From assembly GCA_021776685.1 (NCBI GenBank), contig JAJFFJ010000043.1:186001-250000 (forward strand): a stretch of 64,000 bases of DNA, in the 5' to 3' direction. The translations under genes were made by a program, and so were the position numbers. Position 1 is the first letter of the stretch; each line of letters begins with the position of its first letter. This DNA is from Alphaproteobacteria bacterium. GTDB lineage: Bacteria > Pseudomonadota > Alphaproteobacteria > Bin65. Below, in pieces: positions 17,296 through 25,137 of the stretch. The notes below the pieces were generated by a model. It was not told where the DNA came from and made no database searches. It was given only the letters and a program-made list of their open reading frames with translations.

Positions 17296-18138
17296 TCAAT
17301 GATCGCCGCCGCCTTCGCGCGGTTCTGGTACGTCAACCGTTAGGCGGTTGAAGAACGCGTCTCCCCATCGCCCAGGCAAAGCCGACAAGAGCCGGGCCCC
17401 GAAGAATAGCGATAATGGGAACACAATCCGGAACCTGCGCCGGTTCAATCCCTTGATAATACGCTTGGCCGCGGCATCCGCCGATATTCGCAGCGGCCGC
17501 GGGCTGGAGATGCTGGCCTCGAGTGGTGTTTCCACAAATCCCGATATGACCAAGGAGATCGCAATGCCGTGCCGGCGAAGTGTTGGCCGCAAGGCTGTCG
17601 AATAGGTGTTTAGCGCGGCCTTTGTTGCAGAATAGGTTGGGGAATAAGGCAGGCCCCGAACGCCCGCTATCGAACTTATGATTGCTACGTGCCCGGATCT
17701 TCTTTCTGCCATCACCTGAATTGCGGGGGACAGCGTGTTCAAGACGCCACCGAGGTTTACGTCCAATACAGCCTTAATCCCATTTGCGCTTTCGAATGGT
17801 CGATCGGGAGATGTTCCACCGGTGATGCCTGCATTCGCAATCACCAGATCGAGGGGCGCAATGCGGTGCGCTTCTTCTACAACCCGTTTCATCGCGTCCG
17901 CGTCTCGTACGTCGGCAACTGTGATCGATACTTCGGCTCCAGCAGCGCGGCAGGTCGCGGCAACGGCGTCAAGCCTGGCGCGATTTCGCGCGGTCAGGTT
18001 CAGGTGAATGCCCGGCCCTGCCATTCTTGTTGCCAGAGCGGCGCCTATGCCGCTACTGGCCCCGGTAATCAAAATCGATTTCAACGAATTTGAAGCGGGT
18101 CTGGTTTCTGTCTGTGATGACACGCTGGACCTTCTCAT
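17296..18138 (-). CDS. Short-chain dehydrogenase/reductase; candidate sphingoid-base or ceramide reductase
   Basis: A 280-residue classical SDR. The cofactor motif ITGASSGIG, the NAGITGG loop, catalytic Ser in IISSIAG and the Y-x-x-x-K pair in YSATKAALNTYS are all present, followed by a hydrophobic C-terminal extension (FPLSLFFGARLLSALP) that could associate with membrane. Such C-terminal hydrophobic SDRs often act on lipid ketones, including 3-ketosphinganine. It is first in a two-gene minus-strand unit with the GNAT-like gene and divergent from rfbC. The lipid role is an inference from context. Confidence 0.8.
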   Translation of the reverse strand: MRRSSVSSQTETRPASNSLKSILITGASSGIGAALATRMAGPGIHLNLTARNRARLDAVAATCRAAGAEVSITVADVRDADAMKRVVEEAHRIAPLDLVIANAGITGGTSPDRPFESANGIKAVLDVNLGGVLNTLSPAIQVMAERRSGHVAIISSIAGVRGLPYSPTYSATKAALNTYSTALRPTLRRHGIAISLVISGFVETPLEASISSPRPLRISADAAAKRIIKGLNRRRFRIVFPLSLFFGARLLSALPGRWGDAFFNRLTVDVPEPREGGGDH

Positions 18139-18261
18139 TCAGTTCGGCGTCGTGCAACATACAGGAACGCGGCGATCTCTCCTTTCGATACCACGATATG
18201 GCAGGGCTTGCGGGCAGATCGCTGTCCGGGCGTAGTAATTGTGCAGAGAGGCGAGCAAGCG

Positions 18262-18813
18262 ATGGACATTGAGGAAACGTCGATTGGGTCAGTTAAACTC
18301 CTGACTCCTGTCAAGCATGGGGATTCCAGAGGCTTTTTCTCCGAAACCTACAATCAGCAGCGCCTGTTTGATGCCGGCATCGACCTGAATTTCGTCCAGG
18401 ACAATCACTCCCTGTCGGGGCCCGCCGGCACTGTGCGCGGGCTACATTTTCAGGCGCCGCCATATGCGCAAGACAAGCTCGTCAGGGTTCTGCGGGGGAG
18501 TATTTACGATGTCGCCGTGGATATCAGGCGCGGTTCACCGACTTTTGGCGAGCATGTGGGCGTGACGCTGTCAGCCGATGCCTGGACCCAAATTCTGGTG
18601 CCCATGGGCTTTGCTCACGGGTTCTGTACGCTGGAGCCGGATACCGAGGTGATCTACAAGGTGTCCAACTACTATGCGCCCGACCATGATTTTGGAATAC
18701 ACTGGCAGGATCCCGCATTGGCCATTGATTGGCCGATCGGCGAATCGGCGGCGATCTTGTCTGACAAAGATCAATTGCTGCCGCCCTTGGGTGAAATAGA
18801 AGCACCGTTCTGA
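18262..18813 (+). CDS. rfbC: dTDP-4-dehydrorhamnose 3,5-epimerase
   Basis: A 183-residue cupin enzyme that epimerises dTDP-4-keto-6-deoxyglucose at C3 and C5 in dTDP-L-rhamnose synthesis. Diagnostic stretches are DSRGFFSETYNQ, QDNHSLS, VRGLHFQ with the catalytic His, and VPMGFAHGFCTL. Length is typical. ATG 18262 follows GAGAGG at about 12 bases; an in-frame ATG at 18208 adds nothing recognisable. It opens a codirectional set with an epimerase, rfbD and rfbA. Confidence 0.93.
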   Translation: MDIEETSIGSVKLLTPVKHGDSRGFFSETYNQQRLFDAGIDLNFVQDNHSLSGPAGTVRGLHFQAPPYAQDKLVRVLRGSIYDVAVDIRRGSPTFGEHVGVTLSADAWTQILVPMGFAHGFCTLEPDTEVIYKVSNYYAPDHDFGIHWQDPALAIDWPIGESAAILSDKDQLLPPLGEIEAPF

Positions 18814-18854
18814 CTGCGCGTCGCCCCCGCGCTGATACAGGTCTATATAGAATA

Positions 18855-19883
18855 ATGCACACCATACTGGTTACCGGCGCCGGCGGTTACATTGGCACAA
18901 CCCTGGTGCCCCTGCTTCTGGAACAGGGCTACCGGGTTCGCGTCATTGACAGGTTTTTCTTCGGTGGCGATCTGCTGGAAGATCATCCCGCGCTGGAAGT
19001 TGTGCGGGAGGATTGCCGGCGGCTGGCGCCTGAACATTTCGACGGCATTGATGCCGTGATCGACCTGGTCGCGATTTCCAACGATCCCAGCGGCGAAGAA
19101 TTTCAGACTGCAACCTGGGAGATCAACCATGCCGCCCGCGTCCGCTGCGCCGAATTGGCGAAGGCAGGTGGCGCCCAGCGGTACATTCTGCCGTCTTCGT
19201 GCAGCATCTACGGATTCCAGCCGCCGGAGCTACGGGCCGACGAAGCCACGGCGACTAATCCACTGACCACCTACGCCAAGGCCAATGAGCGGGCGGAGCA
19301 GGGGGTCCTGCCGCTGGCCGACGAAGACTTCTGTGTGATCGTGTTGCGACAGGCGACGATTTTTGGGTTCTCGCCGCGCATGCGGTTTGATCTGGCGATC
19401 AATGGCATGACATTTGGCGCATGGAAGGAAGGCCGCCTGCCCCTGATGCGGGACGGCGACCAATGGCGATCCATGGTTCACGTTCGCGACGCCGCGGAGG
19501 CGCAGATTTTTATGCTGACTGCAGAGTCGGATCGTATCAACGGCGAAATATTCAATGTCGGTTCGGACGGCAACAATTATCAAATCGGCCGTCTGGGGCA
19601 GCGCGTGGCCGATCGGGTGCCGGGAGATGTTGAGATCGCATGGTATGGCGATCCGGACCACCGATCATATCGGGTGTGTTTCGACAAGATTGAGGCACTG
19701 GGCTACCGCGCGACACGGACGGCGGAAGATGGTGTCGATGAAATCTGTGCTGCACTTGAAAATGGCAGCACAGACCGCACCATCAAGACGATAACTCTGG
19801 ACTGGTACCGCGCGTTGCGCGATTGGCAGCAGGTGGTGCGCGATACCGAACTAGATGGCGCGATGCTGGACATCAGGGGCTAA
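18855..19883 (+). CDS. NAD-dependent nucleotide-sugar epimerase/dehydratase, atypical active site
   Basis: A 342-residue extended SDR with the NAD motif VTGAGGYIG at residues 6-14, SSCSIYG near 115 and RSMVHVRDAAEA near 210. It occupies the place in the rhamnose cluster where rfbB (dTDP-glucose 4,6-dehydratase) would be expected, but it lacks the TDEVYG motif typical of RfbB and is divergent from it. The catalytic Y-x-x-x-K reads Y140-A-K-A-N144, so the usual lysine is asparagine, with a lysine two residues earlier. It may act on another nucleotide sugar or use a shifted lysine. Spacing to rfbD is five bases. Confidence 0.8.
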   Translation: MHTILVTGAGGYIGTTLVPLLLEQGYRVRVIDRFFFGGDLLEDHPALEVVREDCRRLAPEHFDGIDAVIDLVAISNDPSGEEFQTATWEINHAARVRCAELAKAGGAQRYILPSSCSIYGFQPPELRADEATATNPLTTYAKANERAEQGVLPLADEDFCVIVLRQATIFGFSPRMRFDLAINGMTFGAWKEGRLPLMRDGDQWRSMVHVRDAAEAQIFMLTAESDRINGEIFNVGSDGNNYQIGRLGQRVADRVPGDVEIAWYGDPDHRSYRVCFDKIEALGYRATRTAEDGVDEICAALENGSTDRTIKTITLDWYRALRDWQQVVRDTELDGAMLDIRG

Positions 19884-19888
19884 GCGGC

Positions 19889-20779
19889 ATGCGGGTGTTG
19901 GCGATCGGCGGCAGGGGGCAGCTGGGTGCGGATTTTGTATCCAGCGCGTCGGCGATCTCTAACATAGGCAGGGTTACCCAGTTGCACCGGCCAGACATCG
20001 ACCTGGGTCAGCCAGAACGTCTTTGGGATGATTTGGCAGGGCACGAATTCGACGTTTTGGTGAATTTTGCAGCCGAGCATAAAACGGATGAAGTCGAAGC
20101 AAACGCTGGCCGAGCCTTCACGGTCAATGCGCATGCGATTGGCAGATTGGCGGCCCTTTGCCGTGAGCGGGATGCGACATTTGTACAGATCAGCACGGAC
20201 TATGTGTTTGGTGGGGATTGGGACCGCCGGACGCCCCTGGCGGAAGACGACCGGATTGCGCCGGTGAATGTGTATGGCGCCTCAAAGGCGTTAGGCGAGG
20301 TGTTGGCCAAACGCGAACACGAGCGGGTTGTGATCGTCCGGGTCGCATCCCTGTTTGGCGTGTCGCCGGACGGGACACCACGTGGCAATTTCGTGGAAAC
20401 GATGCTGCGTGTAGCCCAAGGTGGTAAGCCGCTGGGCGTTGTTGCTGACCAGATCATGTCGCCAACCGCGACCCTAGATGCCGCGCAGGCGATTGCGTCG
20501 CTGGTCTCCCGTGAAGATGTGGTCGGAGATTTTCACGTGGTAAACTCAGGTTCCGCCTCTTGGTACGAGCTGGCCGCTGAAGTCTTCAAGATTGTTGGTA
20601 TTGAGGCCGACCTGACTGCAATACCCTCAGAGGAATACCCCACCCCCGCGACGCGGCCTCGTTATTGTGTTCTCGACAATAGGAAGGCTTCTGATCTGGT
20701 GGGCGCGATGCCTCACTGGCGGGATGCGCTGAGGCGTTACCTGGAAGCCCGCCGCCCCGTGGCAAAGGTGGAGGGATAG
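19889..20779 (+). CDS. rfbD: dTDP-4-dehydrorhamnose reductase
   Basis: A 296-residue SDR that reduces dTDP-4-keto-L-rhamnose to dTDP-L-rhamnose. It shows the opening MRVLAIGGRGQLGADF, the STDYVFGG motif and the catalytic YGASKALGE (Y-x-x-x-K). The ATG at 19889 follows the previous stop by five bases; an overlapping longer frame upstream has no support. The stop is four bases before rfbA, indicating a single operon. Confidence 0.92.
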   Translation: MRVLAIGGRGQLGADFVSSASAISNIGRVTQLHRPDIDLGQPERLWDDLAGHEFDVLVNFAAEHKTDEVEANAGRAFTVNAHAIGRLAALCRERDATFVQISTDYVFGGDWDRRTPLAEDDRIAPVNVYGASKALGEVLAKREHERVVIVRVASLFGVSPDGTPRGNFVETMLRVAQGGKPLGVVADQIMSPTATLDAAQAIASLVSREDVVGDFHVVNSGSASWYELAAEVFKIVGIEADLTAIPSEEYPTPATRPRYCVLDNRKASDLVGAMPHWRDALRRYLEARRPVAKVEG

Positions 20780-20783
20780 TTCA

Positions 20784-21650
20784 ATGCGCGGCCTGATTTT
20801 GGCTGGTGGTTCGGGAACACGTCTTCGTCCTGTGACAAACGCGGTCTGCAAACAACTGCTGCCTGTCTATGACAAGCCAATGATCTACTATCCCGTGACG
20901 ACGCTTATGCTGGCGGGACTGCGGGATATCCTGATCATCACCACGCCGGAGGATCAGGAACAATTTCAACACCTGCTCGGCGACGGCGCGCAGTGGGGCA
21001 TAAACCTTCGGTATGCGGTGCAGGATCACCCCCGCGGTCTGGCTGATGCGTTCATCGTCGGCCGAGAGTTTGTTGCCGGTGACCGGTGCGCGCTGATCCT
21101 GGGCGACAACATTTTCTACGGGCACGGATTGGTTGATCTGCTGCAGGGTGCTGTGTCGAGCGAATCTCCGGCGACGGTTTTTTGCTATCAGGTAAGCAAT
21201 CCAGGGGACTATGGCGTTGCCGCTTTCGATGATAGGGGACGGGTCACCTCTATCGAGGAGAAACCGGTTGATCCGCAATCAAACTGGGCGGTCACAGGTT
21301 TGTATTTCTACGATCAGGACGTTGCCGACATCGCGGCCGACCTGACGCCTTCCGGCCGTGGCGAGCTGGAGATTACGGACATAAACCGCGCCTACATGCA
21401 GCGTGGCGATCTTGCAGCGCAGCAACTGGGGCGCGGCTTTGCCTGGCTGGATATGGGCACCTTTGACGGGCTTCTGGAAGCAGCGGAATTTGTCCGCACC
21501 ACCGAGCGGCGGCAGGGGCTAAGTATAGCTTGCGCAGAAGAGGTGGCCTGGCGAATGGGCTTTATCGATGACGAACAACTGGTAGGTCTGGCTCACGGAT
21601 TGTCGAACAGCGCCTATGGCGCCTATCTGAAATCACTGGTACCAGCCTAA
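20784..21650 (+). CDS. rfbA: Glucose-1-phosphate thymidylyltransferase
   Basis: A 288-residue nucleotidyltransferase forming dTDP-glucose from dTTP and glucose 1-phosphate, the first step toward dTDP-rhamnose. It has the signature LAGGSGTRLRPVT with KQLLPVYDKPMIYYP, GDNIFYG and the EEKP motif with VTGLYFYD. Length equals RfbA from other bacteria. Followed after 58 bases by the exporter permease gene. Confidence 0.95.
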   Translation: MRGLILAGGSGTRLRPVTNAVCKQLLPVYDKPMIYYPVTTLMLAGLRDILIITTPEDQEQFQHLLGDGAQWGINLRYAVQDHPRGLADAFIVGREFVAGDRCALILGDNIFYGHGLVDLLQGAVSSESPATVFCYQVSNPGDYGVAAFDDRGRVTSIEEKPVDPQSNWAVTGLYFYDQDVADIAADLTPSGRGELEITDINRAYMQRGDLAAQQLGRGFAWLDMGTFDGLLEAAEFVRTTERRQGLSIACAEEVAWRMGFIDDEQLVGLAHGLSNSAYGAYLKSLVPA

Positions 21651-21708
21651 ATTGCTGATCGGCAAAGCCGGTTTACCGAGCATTGACTTATTAGGAGCTT
21701 CATCATCC

Positions 21709-22515
21709 ATGTCTTCACTTGCGGAAGGCGCGCGGAAGATCTGGATTCATCGTTCGCTCATCTATCAGATGACCAAGCGGGAGCTTATCGCGCAGCATCG
21801 TGGCATGTTGTTGGGCTCAGTGTGGCTGTTGCTCATGCCGCTGATATTGCTGGGCACTTATACGCTCATCTTCTCGGTCGTGTTTGGTGTGGCCCCGCGG
21901 GCCACCCGTGGGGGGATGGTCAGCTACCCACTGCTGATCTTTTCGGGCATGACCGTTTTCGCCTTTTACGCGGAATGTTTAGTCAAGCCATCAACCTATT
22001 TGAAAAGCAACGCCAGCTACGTGAAAAAAATTCTGTTTCCGACAGAAATTCTCGGCGTCGTCATTTTCGGTGAAGCGTTTCTCAAGGCGCTCATTCAGCT
22101 GGGTTTGTTGCTGGTATTCTATTTCATCGTCCATGACAAAATCTCATGGACTTTCCTCCTGTTGCCGCTGATCTGGCTGCCACTGTGTATGGTGTTGCTC
22201 GGCACTATCTGGCTTTACGCCGCCATCGGCGTTTTCGTACGTGACATCCACAATCTTATCGTGTCGCTGGTGACTGTCCTCATGCTGGTGAGTCCGGTTT
22301 TTTACAGTATCGATCAGATACCTGAAGGGTTTCGCGCCTTCTACCTGATCAACCCAATTGCCGCTTATATCGAAATGACCCGTGATGTCCTGTTTTGGGG
22401 CGAGTTCCCTGATGCAGCCCTCTACATCCCTCATACGCTGTTCGCAATGTTGATCCTATGGCTGGGCCACACAGTTTTCACGCGGCTAAGCGAGCAATTT
22501 GCGGATGTGATGTAG
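21709..22515 (+). CDS. wzm: O-antigen/polysaccharide ABC exporter, permease subunit (Wzm-like)
   Basis: A 268-residue ABC-2 type permease with about six hydrophobic helices. It shows RELIAQHRGMLLGSVW at the N terminus and a late LVSPVFYSIDQIPEGFR segment, typical of Wzm/TagG proteins that flip lipid-linked glycans across the inner membrane. AGGAG lies about 11 bases before ATG 21709; the upstream in-frame sequence is not conserved-looking. Its ATPase partner is probably the Wzt-like gene at 25138-26577, which is on the other strand and separated by two genes. Confidence 0.88.
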   Translation: MSSLAEGARKIWIHRSLIYQMTKRELIAQHRGMLLGSVWLLLMPLILLGTYTLIFSVVFGVAPRATRGGMVSYPLLIFSGMTVFAFYAECLVKPSTYLKSNASYVKKILFPTEILGVVIFGEAFLKALIQLGLLLVFYFIVHDKISWTFLLLPLIWLPLCMVLLGTIWLYAAIGVFVRDIHNLIVSLVTVLMLVSPVFYSIDQIPEGFRAFYLINPIAAYIEMTRDVLFWGEFPDAALYIPHTLFAMLILWLGHTVFTRLSEQFADVM

Positions 22516-22538
22516 GAAGGACGACCAGAGGCAGACGG

Positions 22539-23756
22539 CTAACGGAATGACAGCAATGCGGCGATTGCCTTGTCCATGTCTTCCTTGGTGTGGGCTGCAG
22601 AGATGCTGATCCGGATCGCGAAGGTGCTTTGAGGTGTCGCCGGCGGAAGCAAGGCATTTACATACACCCCATTGTCATACAGGTGCCGCCAAAGGTTGTA
22701 GCCCTCCACCATGCTGTCCAACTGGATCGTTGTGACTGGCGAACCTGTGGAATTCACGTTGAAAGCGCTGCCAGCAATGGCCTCTCGCAGATAGGCGATG
22801 TTCGCCCAGAACTTCGAGCGCAGGGCTTGTCCGTCCCTGATGCGCTCGAGCGACGCCCGTGCCATGCCAACGGATGCCGCCGGCGGCGCGGCAGTGAACA
22901 TGAAAGATCTCGCCAGGTATCTGAGATTGTAAAAGCCCGAATAGTTTGAAGCCGCAAAGCCCCCAATCGACCCGGCAGCTTTGCTGAGCGTGCCCACAAT
23001 CACATCGACGTCCGCTGCCAGCCCTTCGTGCACGCACAGGCCACCACCCTCATCCCCGTACAACCCGAATGAGTGTGCCTCATCGACAATCAGTGCTGCA
23101 CCATGTGCCTTCTTGACATCGACAATTTCCTGAAGCGGCACGAGGTCGCCCATGGCGCTGAAGACACTCTCCGTTACGATCACATTGTGCGGGCTGTCGG
23201 ATTTGGCAATTTTGGCAGAGAGATCTTCAGGGTCATTGTGGCGGAATTTTGCGTATCGGGCCGCGGATAGCCGTGCGGCGTCATAAATGCTGGCGTGGCA
23301 GTCTTCGTCGATGAACAGCATGTCGCCCGCTGCAAGCAAGCCGCCAAGCAGACCTAGATTGGCCATGAACCCTGTTGTGAAAAGCAATGCACTTTGCTTT
23401 TGCAGCAGTGCGGCAATCTGGGATTCCACCTCCAGATGTTCCGAAAGAGTGCCCGAGGCCACACGCGAGGCTGTTGCTCCCGCGCCATATCTGCTGATCG
23501 CCGCGAGGCTCGCGTCGATACAGGCAGGGTCATGGGTCAGGCCGAGATAATTGTTGTTGCCCATCAACACCATTTCTCGGCCGTCTATTATGCCTCGAAC
23601 CGGCGTGACAAATTTTTCAATGCAGATTTCGAGCGGGTTTGGGCCGGGGAAAACCTCAAGTAACCGCTCCCGGCGACTCCCCACCTGCTCCAACCGCGAA
23701 AATATCGGGTCGGCGGTTGTCGGCTTTGGAACATTCGCTCTGGGCAAGTCGTTCAC
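22539..23756 (-). CDS. Alpha-oxoamine synthase, probable serine palmitoyltransferase
   Basis: A 405-residue PLP enzyme of the group that condenses an amino acid with an acyl-CoA. The stacking His is in EDCHASIYDAAR (His154), the cofactor-binding Asp and His are in DEAHSFG (Asp225, His228) and the Schiff-base lysine is Lys259 in GTLSKAAGSIGG. From memory, the pattern around GNNNYLGLTHDP, the RFRHN-like KFRHNDPEDL and the tail YVNALLPPATP match the Sphingomonas serine palmitoyltransferase better than BioF or ALA synthase. The product would be 3-ketosphinganine. Start is GTG with GAGG ten bases upstream. It converges with wzm. Confidence 0.8.
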   Translation of the reverse strand: MNDLPRANVPKPTTADPIFSRLEQVGSRRERLLEVFPGPNPLEICIEKFVTPVRGIIDGREMVLMGNNNYLGLTHDPACIDASLAAISRYGAGATASRVASGTLSEHLEVESQIAALLQKQSALLFTTGFMANLGLLGGLLAAGDMLFIDEDCHASIYDAARLSAARYAKFRHNDPEDLSAKIAKSDSPHNVIVTESVFSAMGDLVPLQEIVDVKKAHGAALIVDEAHSFGLYGDEGGGLCVHEGLAADVDVIVGTLSKAAGSIGGFAASNYSGFYNLRYLARSFMFTAAPPAASVGMARASLERIRDGQALRSKFWANIAYLREAIAGSAFNVNSTGSPVTTIQLDSMVEGYNLWRHLYDNGVYVNALLPPATPQSTFAIRISISAAHTKEDMDKAIAALLSFR

Positions 23757-23982
23757 TTCGATTGCCTCGTTTGGGTATTCAGGCTTTTACTGGCTCAAAG
23801 TTGGTCGGCACGCCCACCCAGTGCCCCACAATGGGCCAAATGCTATGCGCCAACATATCAGCGCTACAAGTTCCATGGGTAGGATTTCCTGTCCGTGGGC
23901 GAACAACAGTCTTATTACGGAAATTTTGGACAAAATATACCAGCGGAATAGCAGCTTCGGCCTATTCCCAAAAAAGATCGTG

Positions 23983-25083
23983 CTATTTGCTTCTTTTGAA
24001 ACGGTCCCCGATCCACCGAAGTGGCGTGGTAGTTCGCCAACTCACCGACCGACTCATCGCGTCAATGAACTGGTCCCGATCTGCAACCCGCTGGTCCCGC
24101 TCGGCTACTTGCAGGTCCCGCTCGGTAATTTTCTGGTCGCGTATCGCAATTTTGCGCTCTTGATCAGCAATTGTATCCTCCAACTCGGCAATCTGCGTGG
24201 TGTTTTCGGCCAATACTGGGCCAAAGAGGGTCGAGGCAGAGTCAAATGCGGCACGGGTTTGATCCAGATGACTATGGTCCTGATCCTGGAAATCATCCCG
24301 TGTCCATCGGTCCAAGATTTCGAATGTATTTGTGATCCAGGTGGCAACATCTGAATTCAAAAGCGCATCGTCGGGGAGATTATGGTGGCGGTGTTCTGGC
24401 TGCAGAAAATCAGAAATCTGGAGGGAGGCGGCTTTTAGTGGCTGTGGCCAGACAAGGCCAATTCCTGCGGATATCCGTTCAGCGGCCAGTTGCCAATTAT
24501 CCAAGAGCGCGTTGAATGACACAAAAACACGCGGAAAATTTCGGGAATCTGCCTCGGCATCCAACACGTGCCGCAGCCAGAGCAGATGGCCGAGACCTGT
24601 TCTGAAACCATCCCGGTCCGACAACGAACCGGCGACGTCAACGGGGTTTCGCACAGGCACTACCATCGCGGAAGCAATCCCCACCTGTTGAAGTGCGTCG
24701 GTCCAAAAAGGCAGAAGGCGGCAAAGCCTGGGGTCCTTGATGACCCAGAGCCCTAGGTCGCCGAATTCTTCGAGCAACACTTCCATGGCGCGTTGGTGAA
24801 ACGCTTTCATCTCAGGTGTCGGCCGCTGGCTTTTATCGATGGCCCGCCAATCCGCCCAATGACTACCGAATGCCTGAAGCAACTGGTCATTGAGTGAAAT
24901 GATCGCCTGCGATTCCCAGTGTCCACTTTCATTCCCAGGTCCGGGCGGAAGCAGCGTGCGGGGCAAGGTGGCGCCCAAATGGCCAAGGGTTCGGGTGAGA
25001 GCGGACGTGCCACTACGATGCATGCCGGCAATCAGGATCGCCGTCTTGCGGTCTGATTCTGGACTCGTCCTCTCGCCGTTCAT
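23983..25083 (-). CDS. Sulfotransferase-family protein with C-terminal heptad repeats
   Basis: A 366-residue protein. The N-terminal AILIAGMHRSGTSALTRTL is the PAPS-binding phosphosulfate loop of sulfotransferase-like proteins, and PVRNPVDVAGSL is the second PAPS contact. Length of the catalytic part is about 290 residues. It ends in a coiled coil of repeated RDxxxxE heptads (about 315-342) and the tail SWRTTTPLRWIGDRFK, a motif common at the C terminus of surface-glycan enzymes. It may sulfate the exported polymer or lipid. It lies between SPT and wzt on the same strand; 226 bases without a gene separate it from SPT. Confidence 0.78.
   Translation of the reverse strand: MNGERTSPESDRKTAILIAGMHRSGTSALTRTLGHLGATLPRTLLPPGPGNESGHWESQAIISLNDQLLQAFGSHWADWRAIDKSQRPTPEMKAFHQRAMEVLLEEFGDLGLWVIKDPRLCRLLPFWTDALQQVGIASAMVVPVRNPVDVAGSLSDRDGFRTGLGHLLWLRHVLDAEADSRNFPRVFVSFNALLDNWQLAAERISAGIGLVWPQPLKAASLQISDFLQPEHRHHNLPDDALLNSDVATWITNTFEILDRWTRDDFQDQDHSHLDQTRAAFDSASTLFGPVLAENTTQIAELEDTIADQERKIAIRDQKITERDLQVAERDQRVADRDQFIDAMSRSVSWRTTTPLRWIGDRFKRSK
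24058..24141 (-). repeat. Four tandem 21-base units encoding RDxxxxE heptads
   Basis: On the minus strand four consecutive 21-base units encode RDQKITE, RDLQVAE, RDQRVAD and RDQFIDA at the end of the sulfotransferase-like protein. Units are similar in sequence and keep the reading frame, so copy number can change without breaking the gene. The heptads would extend a coiled coil. Confidence 0.7.
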
Positions 25084-25137
25084 CTATTCATCGCCCAAAA
25101 ATATGGTCTTCGCCTTCGTTCGTCAGAACGCGCGCTT

